Below are positions 9,168 through 18,500 of a stretch of DNA of 35,779 bases, piece by piece. Every line of letters begins with the position of its first letter. Position 1 is the stretch's first letter. The position numbers were made by a program, and so were the translations under genes. The notes under the pieces were generated by a model. It made no database searches. It worked only from the letters and a program-made list of their open reading frames with translations, and was not told the origin of the DNA. This DNA is from Flavobacteriales bacterium (GTDB lineage: Bacteria; Bacteroidota; Bacteroidia; Flavobacteriales_D; Sanyastnellaceae): assembly GCA_947465255.1 (NCBI GenBank), contig CANIAA010000005.1, forward strand, positions 1 to 35,779, given 5' to 3'.

Positions 9168-11564
9168 CTAGCGAATAACCAAGCGCGTAGTTTGCGCTGA
9201 TTCACCACTGCGAATTTCTACTGTGTAAACACCCGCGCTGATTTCCTCGTCGATGGCAATCAAATTCAAACCACCGTTCAGATTTTCATTGGAAGTGAAT
9301 ACCACTTTACCCGTCATGTCGAGCACGTTCAATTGTGCCGCAGTTGGACGTGATGCGTGTGTCTTCACTACCACACGTCCTTCAGATGGGTTTGGGAAAA
9401 CAGAAAGATCGAATTGAACGCCCATTCTTTCTTCTACTGCGGTGCCTACCAGTGAGACTTCAGAAGTGAATGAAGGACACTGATCGAATTGCTGAATTTC
9501 TACACTGTAGTTGCCTGCCGTTGTCCAATCGTAGGTGGCTGATGTAGCACCGGCAATTGGGTTGCCATCCAAATACCACTGGTAGCTTTGAGCAGGGTCG
9601 ATGCATGTAAGTGTTGTGTTGTTGAATATAAACTCCGGAGTGAATGGAGTTAAATCAGCAAAACGGACATAACAAGGGTACGTAACCTGGTCAATAAATG
9701 CATTGCGGTTGCGCTGCTCGGATTGGATGTATTCGTTGCGCGTAATTTCCCAGCTGTCCGGCAAATCCTGGAAGTGCCACTGCTTCAGCAAGTGCTCATT
9801 TTGACCATACTGAATGATGATTGAAATCTGTTCAGGAAGGCTGAAATCGTTGGTAGCTGAGTTGTTTTTGGTTGCCTGATACATCACGGCTCTTGCTGCA
9901 TTTCCTTTGAAGCTGTCGCGCACTTCATAGACAGTTTGACCGAGCTCGTTTGTGCCTCGAAGACATTCTTCGTAGGTGCTTGTTGGGTTTACCACTTCAC
10001 CATAAGGATAATTGCTGCGCACAGCATTTACTTCGTTTTGCCAAACAGGTGAAAGGTTGTGAAGATCACTTACTTCAAACGATTGATCGAAGCCGGCATC
10101 GAAGTAAGTAGGCATCCAGCTTTGCGGATAGTGGTGTTCGCGGCTGAGGCTTGTCCACTGGAAGCCGGCTTCAAACAAATAGGGAACACCGCTGTACTGA
10201 CATTCTACCATGTTTTGAGTTACACCATTCACTACGGTATCACGCACATAGAAGTTATTGATAAGCGTACTGATGTAATTGCTATAGTACACCTGGAAAT
10301 AGTTAGAAGGATTCATCAAAGTAGTCAGATCAGTAACGAGTGATGGGCTATTCACGTTGATGCCATTGTACAACGATCCGAAGTTGGGAGCCGGAGTATC
10401 AACCGTTGATACCGTAGGATTGGTGGTCAGATAGTTTTCAAAGCCTTGTTGACCATTGAAAGCAAACGCTGCAAGGCTATACGTAAAACCAGCTTCAATA
10501 CCGCGTGCATCGAAGCTGCCGCCTTCACCTACATAAACAACTTGAGCGCTGCCAATCCACTGACCGCGAGCATATGTTGTATTGTCGGTTGGTACTTCCG
10601 TTACAGGCGCTCCTTTTTTACGCAGTACTATGTACCCTTCAGCTGGTGATGCTGATGCTGTGAGCGTCGTTTGAAAATCCCATGAGCGCACGTTGTTAAA
10701 GGAAACAGATGATGCTTGCGAGGTTGGTTCGGTTGCAGACCCTCCCGAAACAGCATATAGATTCACAACGTAAGTAGGTTCACTTGTATCGTTGCTGGAA
10801 ATCGTTACGGTGCAGAAGTGAGAACCATTCATCGTTGGTGAAAATGTGATTGTAATCACGGCTGAAGCACCTGCGGCTATAGTCGTGGGAGTAGTTCCTA
10901 CGGAAAACGCAGAAGCATCGGCTCCTGTAATGGAGATGTCAGAGATAAGCAGATCGCTTCCCAAACCAAGATTTTGGATGGTGATGGTTTCATTGGTGGC
11001 ATTGCCCATGAATAATGTGAATCCGCTTGGAATGTTGTTGGTGCCATCGGTAACATTTATTTCTTGAGCGTTGCCGGCGGTTGGTGCTATGAGTGATATT
11101 TCATCGAGTGCCACATTGTGTCCGGAAACTTTTTCGGTGAAAAACCAACGGATGAAGCGCGTGTTGGCTGCAGGGTTATCCGTAAACATGGTGAACGCTG
11201 TTGCAGGAAGCTCACCACCCATGAATGAATGAAGTGTGGTGAAGTTTACACCATCAGCACTTTCTTGAACGGTGAATGTTCCTTGGAAAGCGCCACCGCT
11301 ATTCTGTCCTTTGATATAGTAGTTTAATGCGCCCGGTTCTTCGGCAAATTCGAGAAGGACGAAATCGCCGGTGGCATCCAAACGACAAGCTTGTCCGTTT
11401 TGACCGTTGGCGTAGCGGGTGTTGCTCGCTCCGAGCGACTCCGACCAACCGGCAGGTGCATTCACATCGAAGTTCCATGAGGTTGGGAGGATGGCTTGGG
11501 CAGCGGCTACTGTGCTGTAAATAGCCATCAGCGCCGTGCAAATAAAGGTAAGTGTACTTTTCAT
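9168..11564 (-). CDS. T9SS-exported endonuclease I family nuclease with choice-of-anchor/Ig-like domains
   Basis: EndoI-like REHHYPQSW...VSDLHNLSPVWQNEVNAVRSNYPYGEV; N-terminal beta domain resembling choice-of-anchor D; C-terminal VFPNPSEGRVVVKT...AGVYTVEIRSG...RLVIR sorting domain. Confidence 0.87.
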   Translation of the reverse strand: MKSTLTFICTALMAIYSTVAAAQAILPTSWNFDVNAPAGWSESLGASNTRYANGQNGQACRLDATGDFVLLEFAEEPGALNYYIKGQNSGGAFQGTFTVQESADGVNFTTLHSFMGGELPATAFTMFTDNPAANTRFIRWFFTEKVSGHNVALDEISLIAPTAGNAQEINVTDGTNNIPSGFTLFMGNATNETITIQNLGLGSDLLISDISITGADASAFSVGTTPTTIAAGASAVITITFSPTMNGSHFCTVTISSNDTSEPTYVVNLYAVSGGSATEPTSQASSVSFNNVRSWDFQTTLTASASPAEGYIVLRKKGAPVTEVPTDNTTYARGQWIGSAQVVYVGEGGSFDARGIEAGFTYSLAAFAFNGQQGFENYLTTNPTVSTVDTPAPNFGSLYNGINVNSPSLVTDLTTLMNPSNYFQVYYSNYISTLINNFYVRDTVVNGVTQNMVECQYSGVPYLFEAGFQWTSLSREHHYPQSWMPTYFDAGFDQSFEVSDLHNLSPVWQNEVNAVRSNYPYGEVVNPTSTYEECLRGTNELGQTVYEVRDSFKGNAARAVMYQATKNNSATNDFSLPEQISIIIQYGQNEHLLKQWHFQDLPDSWEITRNEYIQSEQRNRNAFIDQVTYPCYVRFADLTPFTPEFIFNNTTLTCIDPAQSYQWYLDGNPIAGATSATYDWTTAGNYSVEIQQFDQCPSFTSEVSLVGTAVEERMGVQFDLSVFPNPSEGRVVVKTHASRPTAAQLNVLDMTGKVVFTSNENLNGGLNLIAIDEEISAGVYTVEIRSGESAQTTRLVIR

Positions 11565-11587
11565 TTTGGTGTACTTGGTGTTGTTTC

Positions 11588-14314
11588 TTATCGAATGGTT
11601 AGAGTTAATCCTGCTGTCCAGCGCAAGCCCATACCATAGTATACGCCTGCAGATGTTGCGTTAAAACCGGGGTTGCCTTGTGGCTTGTACTCGTTGTTAA
11701 GCGCATCGGTCACGAATACTTCGTTCGTCACGTTCAGAATATTGATGCGCAAGGCGAGGTTATAATCTTTGGATATGTCACGACCATAGCCCATGCTAAT
11801 ATCGATGGTTTGATACGCAGGCATTTTCCATGATTGCTTGCCCGCGTTTTCTCCGGATAAACCATCGGGATTGAATTCCGCAAAGTTGTTGTCGAAGTAA
11901 GTGATACGAGGCTTGATGTATAGTCCTTTGATGGGGCTATAGCGCATGGCGAAACTCGTTTGAAATTGAGCCGCATCTCCAACGCGAATATTGCGTGCAT
12001 CAAATTCAATTGGATCGCCTACTGTTACGCCGTTTTCGTCTGTGACATAAGCGGTAGCTGCGGACTTCCAGCGCCAGTCGCCTACTGAGAGAACACCTTC
12101 CATGCTCAACGATTTCAAGGCGTTCCATTCGGCATCCAACTCTACTCCTTGGTGCAACGCGCGCATTCCGGGAACATTGTAGTAGAAGTTTTCAGTACCA
12201 TTGGTGCGTGTGCCTGTTACGGGGCGGTTGTTCCAAATGGTGTAGTAGGCGTTTAATGTAATCTTGAATTCTTTGGTGTTGTAGTTCGCACCAACTTCAG
12301 CAGAAGAGATTTCTTCGTTGCGTAGGTTGTTGAAGGTTTCTAGGCTCGTGCTGTAGTAGGTGTTGGCCAGCATAGGCGCGCGCGAAAGAAATCCGGTGTT
12401 CATGAATACCGATGTGCGCTTGTTGAAGCGGTAGTTGAAGCCCGCTTTAACTGTTCCGCCATTGAAGTTTTTCCAGCCACTTTCCATTTCATTGCCGAGT
12501 GAATCGCGCATAGCAAAATGGTCGATGCGGTTGTAGCGGCTGTTCGACATGGTTGCGTTCAAGAAAGCAGTATAGCTCTCACCCGAATATTCCGCCAGCA
12601 TAAACAATCCCGATTGAAGCACATTGCTCGTGATGTTGTAGTTGATGCGGTCGCCTTCCTGGCGAACTACCTTACCTAAAAGGGTGTTTTCAAATTCAGA
12701 AGCAATGTTCTGGTCTTGGATATAACGGTTTTCTGAACTGCTCTTCTTGTCGATCAATGCATAGTCTGCTCCAAGTAAATCATACACGATTTGGTAGCGA
12801 TCTACGGTGTAATAGCGAATGTCTAATCCGCCTGAGAGCTCCAGTTGCTTATTTATTTCAGACTTGAAAGTAGAAAGAAGGCCATACCATTTGTGGTTGT
12901 TGATGCTCGATTGCAAGAAGTATGATGCAGCATATTGGTTTGGGTCATCGACGTAGTTGAGGTTTGCAGGACTTATAACGACTCCCAAAAAGTTGGTGAA
13001 TGTTTTCGTGTTCTTGTCATACATGTATTGAAAGTCGATATGACCGGTAGAGTCTTGCAAGGATGTATTCGGACGCATACCACCGCCATTTCCAAACGAT
13101 GCATACAATACGTTTGATAGTGCAAACTTTTCGCTGGGTGTCCAGAAGTGCTTGAAGTTTACAATGGGTTTGTGGTAGTAGTTGTTGCGGCCTGATTGTA
13201 CTTCAACGGGCGCATCTGCATCATAGCGATTTCTCGCCAGGTAGCCCCATTCCGAGTTAAAGCGAAGGCCGCGATCGAGTGGGACCTGTTGTGCAAAAGA
13301 ACCGGCGGTGTCCACTCCTTGCGAGAGTGCGTAGTCAACATCGTAAAACGATAAGCGGTTTCTGCCAAGGCGCTGCTCATGTTCTTGAGGGCTTCCCATG
13401 GCAGAAAGGGAGAACGAATGCTTGTCGAATTGCTTTTGAACTTTCAGGAAGTAAAACATTTGCTCGGAGTTGAGTTGCTCCACCCATCCGTCGTTGGTGC
13501 GATAGGAGAATGCTGCAGTAACTCCCCAGTTGCCGCGCAAACGACCACTGTTGATACCGAATCCCTGACGCATCATATTGTTGTTACCCAACTCAGAAGA
13601 AAGCTTTACGTTGAATTTTTCTTCCATGCCCTGCGTAAGAATGTTGATGTTTCCACCAATCGAAGGCACGGCTAGTTTAGATGCACCGAGTCCGCGCTGT
13701 ACTTGTGTCTTCTGAGTCACATTGTCTAATCCAAACCAGTTGCTCCAATACACCCAGCCATTTTCCATGTCGTTCATGGGAATACCATCGACCATCACGG
13801 AAACGTTGCGCTGATTGAATCCGCGGATGTTCACACGCGCATCGCCATCGCCACCACCCGACTGCGTGGCATATACACCCGGCGTTGTGTTGAGAATCAT
13901 GGGCAAGTCGCGCGAGGCAAGTTCTTCTTTGATTTTGATCGAAGAGATGTCGCTGAAGGCAACCGGTGTGCGGCGACCTACGGCCATATCGGAGGTCACG
14001 TTCACTTCGCTCATGGCAGCTCCTGATTGAAGCGCGAAATCGAATGTTTGATTTTCGCCGGCAACGACTACATTTATTTCCAATGGTTCCATACCTACAT
14101 AGCTTGCACGCAACGTGTATGAACCTTTTTCGAGGCGAATTGAATAGGTGCCATCTAGATCAGTAGCAACGCCATTGCCCTCTGAAGCTGTTATGACTGC
14201 ACCTGGTAAAGCTTCATTGGTAGTTGCATCGAATACTTTTCCGCTGATAGTTGCTTGAGCCCAAGTGAAAATGGAAGTATTCACCAACAAGATCAAGAAG
14301 AGAAATTGTTTCAT
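11588..14314 (-). CDS. TonB-dependent receptor with carboxypeptidase-like regulatory N-terminal domain
   Basis: Signal peptide MKQFLFLILLVNTSIFTWAQ; ATISGKVFDATTNEALPGAVI; plug PGVYATQSGGGDGDARVNIRGFNQRNVSVMVDGIPMNDMENG; long beta barrel. Start trimmed from the ORF-track start. Confidence 0.93.
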   Translation of the reverse strand: MKQFLFLILLVNTSIFTWAQATISGKVFDATTNEALPGAVITASEGNGVATDLDGTYSIRLEKGSYTLRASYVGMEPLEINVVVAGENQTFDFALQSGAAMSEVNVTSDMAVGRRTPVAFSDISSIKIKEELASRDLPMILNTTPGVYATQSGGGDGDARVNIRGFNQRNVSVMVDGIPMNDMENGWVYWSNWFGLDNVTQKTQVQRGLGASKLAVPSIGGNINILTQGMEEKFNVKLSSELGNNNMMRQGFGINSGRLRGNWGVTAAFSYRTNDGWVEQLNSEQMFYFLKVQKQFDKHSFSLSAMGSPQEHEQRLGRNRLSFYDVDYALSQGVDTAGSFAQQVPLDRGLRFNSEWGYLARNRYDADAPVEVQSGRNNYYHKPIVNFKHFWTPSEKFALSNVLYASFGNGGGMRPNTSLQDSTGHIDFQYMYDKNTKTFTNFLGVVISPANLNYVDDPNQYAASYFLQSSINNHKWYGLLSTFKSEINKQLELSGGLDIRYYTVDRYQIVYDLLGADYALIDKKSSSENRYIQDQNIASEFENTLLGKVVRQEGDRINYNITSNVLQSGLFMLAEYSGESYTAFLNATMSNSRYNRIDHFAMRDSLGNEMESGWKNFNGGTVKAGFNYRFNKRTSVFMNTGFLSRAPMLANTYYSTSLETFNNLRNEEISSAEVGANYNTKEFKITLNAYYTIWNNRPVTGTRTNGTENFYYNVPGMRALHQGVELDAEWNALKSLSMEGVLSVGDWRWKSAATAYVTDENGVTVGDPIEFDARNIRVGDAAQFQTSFAMRYSPIKGLYIKPRITYFDNNFAEFNPDGLSGENAGKQSWKMPAYQTIDISMGYGRDISKDYNLALRINILNVTNEVFVTDALNNEYKPQGNPGFNATSAGVYYGMGLRWTAGLTLTIR

Positions 14315-14384
14315 GTATGCTAAGGTTATGAGCAAAAGAAAGGGGTTGAAAACCCCTTCCAATGAATAGAGTCTTGTTTATGCT

Positions 14385-15305
14385 CTATCGAGCTACGATT
14401 TTTTGAGTCGATTTTTTGCCGTCCGTGTATACTACTTCAATGAAATAAACACCCGCTTCTGCCTGCGGCAAAGTGATATTCGCATAGGTAACGCCAAATA
14501 AGCTGCGACGGTCTATGATGCGGCCATCTGCGGCAAACAAGGTAATTGTCTGCATGTTGATTGAGCCTTTCACGGCAAACGCACCTTCCAAAACCGGGTT
14601 AGGGAAAATGCTGAAAGTTGCAGCAGACAAATCGTTTACTGAGTTAGGGTTGATGTTGACACAATCGCAAAGGTGTTCACCCAACTCGGTGAAGGTGTCT
14701 GAAGGCAAGCTGTCCCACTCGGCAGAAGGATCGAAAACATCAGGGTTGGTGCTAACACCCGTCAAAACCGTTTGTTTGCGAATCATGGTGTTGTCTTGTG
14801 TCCACCAGCGTGTAGCAGGGTCGCCAGGAACCCACCATCCACCGCCCGGATCTTCACCAATTTTACCAACGATATCGAGTATTTGGTTTCCGTTCTTCAC
14901 GAGAACGAAAGCGTCGTCTCCGTTGAAGTACATAGGTGAGTTTGATTGAACATAAACGGGGTTGAGGAACGTATCTGCTGCCGCAATCAGTTCGGCATCA
15001 AGAGGAATCTCTGTGCCTGTACCGCCAAGGTCACGCTTGTCGAGTGCAAATACGCGCACTTCATGAGGCATAATCACACCGGTTATAGGCAGAAGCATTG
15101 GGTTTCCGGCTCCGTCACGGTCGCGGCCCATGGAATATAACCCATCCAACACAATTGGGTTGGGGGTGGGGTTATAAAGCTCTATCGCCTTGTTGTTATT
15201 AGCACCTTCAACATATTCGGAAATGAAAATGTCGAAGCAGTTATTTTGAGCATTTACGCTCGAAGCTGTCAGGGCGACAGCAGCGCCGAATAGAAGTTTT
15301 TTCAT
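14385..15305 (-). CDS. T9SS-secreted lamin tail domain-like protein
   Basis: MKKLLFGAAVALTASSVNAQ; FISEYVEGANNNKAIELYNPTPNPIVLDGLY (LTD-like); T9SS type A CTD FSIFPNPVLEGAFAV...KIVAR. Confidence 0.85.
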   Translation of the reverse strand: MKKLLFGAAVALTASSVNAQNNCFDIFISEYVEGANNNKAIELYNPTPNPIVLDGLYSMGRDRDGAGNPMLLPITGVIMPHEVRVFALDKRDLGGTGTEIPLDAELIAAADTFLNPVYVQSNSPMYFNGDDAFVLVKNGNQILDIVGKIGEDPGGGWWVPGDPATRWWTQDNTMIRKQTVLTGVSTNPDVFDPSAEWDSLPSDTFTELGEHLCDCVNINPNSVNDLSAATFSIFPNPVLEGAFAVKGSINMQTITLFAADGRIIDRRSLFGVTYANITLPQAEAGVYFIEVVYTDGKKSTQKIVAR

Positions 15306-15331
15306 GCGGTTTCTTGAATTAAGCAAGCGTA

Positions 15332-15361
15332 CAAAAGTATACACAAGTGGGGTTTAAGCAA
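15332..15361 (-). promoter_or_regulatory. Candidate Bacteroidota promoter for the minus-strand LTD/TBDR/nuclease operon
   Basis: Minus strand TTG (15361-15359), 19 nt, TACTTTTG (15339-15332), matching TTG-N19-TAnnTTTG. Confidence 0.6.
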
Positions 15362-15499
15362 GCGTCTGCGGTAAACTTTACCGAGATTTTAACCCGTATT
15401 AAGTTTTGGTTTACACAGGCCACCATGGTGTTTTTTAAACGTCTGATAATCAAGGGTCATAAAAATAACAACGAATAGTTCGTAGAAGTAGTTAATAAC

Positions 15500-15530
15500 T
15501 TGCTGTATCGGGCTTTTCGCTTTATCTTAG
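15500..15530 (+). promoter_or_regulatory. Candidate promoter for the 15558 gene
   Basis: TTG (15500-15502), 20 nt, TATCTTAG (15523-15530, one mismatch to TAnnTTTG). Inverted repeat ACGAA-TAG-TTCGT at 15472-15484 lies upstream. Confidence 0.5.
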
Positions 15531-15557
15531 CCACCCCTGAAAAACAAAAGACATACG

Positions 15558-18500
15558 GTGAATTTGATCAAAACTTTTATGCGCATGAAAACCTTTAGAA
15601 TGCTGCTCGCGGCGAGCTTGGTAATTATTTCCATGAACGCCCATGCTGCCTGGGATATTTACAAGTCCGGACTAACTGTAAACGGTGGTTATTATGACTG
15701 CCAGCTCGATGGGATTTCTCCCAACTTTCAGCACGCGTATTTTGGAAGATACACTTCGGGAGGATCAATCGAAGTGACCTTCGCAGAGCTGCTTACATTC
15801 AAGAATGGAGCATCGAATGTGTGTTCGGCGACAATGCGCTATCGCGTCTATCGCACCTGCGATACCGCCCCATCGTTCAGCTCTCTTTCGTTGCCATTCT
15901 GCTGCAATTTTGGCGGAACAGACTGTTCAGGAGGTGGTTGTGGCCCGGATGTAAATAACACGGGCGACCAAAAATGGCGCGGCGCACCTTCTTCAACCCT
16001 GAATTTGTTGACCGGGCTAACCGCCTCAGGTATGTATGTAATTGAAGTTTACTTTGAAGCAACCGGTGATGATTCTGGTGGTTGCACGAATACGAAGTTT
16101 TCCAGCAATGGGGGAGCTAATTTCAGAGCGTATTTCGAATATGAAGTCAGCGATTATTTCAGTGATTCAAACTTTACAACTCCAACCTGGAGCGGTGATG
16201 CATCAAACTTCACGGTCGCCAATAACTCTACTACTTCGGGTCTTACAGGCAGCGAAGCTAATAGAACGCATACTGCAAAGTTGAACGTAGCTTCTGGCTC
16301 CGGATCTCAATATGTCAGCACTCAAATAGCATCTTGGGAACAACAGCAAGAATGGTATTTCTGGGTAGGCCGCGACGGTGTGGGTGGGGCTCCTTCTGAC
16401 CTGGATGCGAATAACCAGCAAGCAATTTACCTCTACGCAAATGAATCAAATTTGGAATCAGGCACTGTCGATGGTTATCGCATTTTGCTGGGGCAATCGG
16501 GTACGTCCTTCATTCGCTTGCAGCGAATCGATAATGGTGCCGCGACAACCGTTTTTACTTCAAGTAATGGTATCGCCTCCGCCCTTACAGATTATGGTAT
16601 CACCTTTAAAATAACACGATCTCAGCTTGGTGTCTGGACCATCTTTACCTCTACTCTTCCAACAAATAGTGTGAATACGCAGTCAACTCCTACACCTAAT
16701 AGCTGTCCGGAGTCGCTTTCGACCGTAAATCAGGGAAGTGTTACCGACAATACTTACGCACCTGCTGCTAATGGGTTTTTCGGCTTCATGGCTATTCACG
16801 ACAATACTGCTGAGGGTCGCGCAGCGGCTGAATTTGACAGCTTCCGATTCCGTGCTTTGCCTCCGGACACCTATGTTCAGTTGAATGGTGCTGTAATCGG
16901 TTCGTTGAGCGAAGATGCAACGCTCGCGAATAACTACGCAATCGGAGTAGACATATTCAACCCTTCTAGCACAACTGCGACCAGTATTCAAATTTCATTA
17001 ACAGGCGATGCCACTCGTGTGGGCGGGGGTCCTAATCCATCAACAGCCTATGCGGCGAGTTACACGACACAAACGTTAACTTGGGCAGCCGGTACTAGCG
17101 GTACCAAGTATATTTATGTTGACCCGTCAAATAATACGCTTTGCGACGATATCGCTGAATTGTTGTTTCGATTGCAGAACGTAAGCGGAGGAACCAATTC
17201 ATTTATTGCAGATGCCGACTCGCTGTATTTAACCGTTATCGATGATGACAAAGGTTATGAAACTCTGGTTGACGAGAACTTCAATGATGGAAACATCAAT
17301 GGCTGGAAGACCAATGGAACAGCCTGGAGTGCCAACACCACCTCGCCCATAGAAGGCACTCATTCTGCACGCCACAGCACACAAGCCGTTGCGGGTCAGT
17401 CGTCATTGGCCTATCCTATTGATGATGCAAACTTGATTGGGCTTAGTACAACTTGGAGATTCGAGGTAGCATTTTCCAATGACGCAAGCGCCAACAATAA
17501 CTTCCAGATTTTCTTGGCTGCTAACGACTCGAATTTCTACAGCGCAGGTATCGACGGATACGCTGTTGTTGTTGACCAAAGCTCACTGCCATCAGCCGGC
17601 ACCGCCGACTATATTCGCCTCTATCGTGTAACCGATGGTGCCTATGCTTCAAGCCCAATCATCAACTCTACAACAGATTGGGTTGACAACGTAAATGGTG
17701 GAACGCGCGTGGGTGTGCAGGTAACCTTGGGAGAAGATGGAACCTGGGGCTTGAGCGTTGATAATAATGGTGGATTTAATAACTTAACCTCACTTGGAAC
17801 AGGAACGGATGCGTCGGGTGGCGCAATTACTTTCCCTATCGTGAAGTTTTTCGGCGTTCGCTTCAAGTATCTCGCTGCGGCTTCAGACCTATTTAGAATC
17901 GATGACATTTCAGTAACTCAATCCGGTTGTAAGCGTTTGTGGTATAGTCAAAGCACCGGAAATTCGAACGGGTCTATTTGGGCTCCAACAGCAGTTGGCA
18001 CACCTCAAGCAGTAGTTTCAGGTCGCTACGATCGTTTCCAAATTCAGTCGGGTCACACCGTTACGGCTACAGGAACGTGGTTGCTGAACGACTTATCCAT
18101 TAATTCAGGTGCTACGCTTACAGGCGGCAGCAGCGAGATGCGTGTGCATGGAAACTGGATTAACGAAGGGACATTCACGGCGGGTACTTCAACGGTTGTG
18201 TTCAAAGGTCAGGCCGCTCAAACCGTTGGTTTTGCCGGCGGGGCATCTCAAACTACGTTCAACAATTTAACGATTGACAACGATGGTTCGAATGTGAGCT
18301 TGACACCTTCTCTGGTTTCCGTTACCGGCTTGGTTTCAATGCTTGAAGGCACATTACAAACCAATGGTAATTTGCGTCTGGTATCGAATTCAAGCGGATC
18401 TGCCTCCATTGGCGAAATCAAATCGGGTGCAGCAGTTTCCGGTAATGTGGAGCTTCAGCGATATACACCGCCTATTCCAAGTAATCAGGGATACTGGTTC

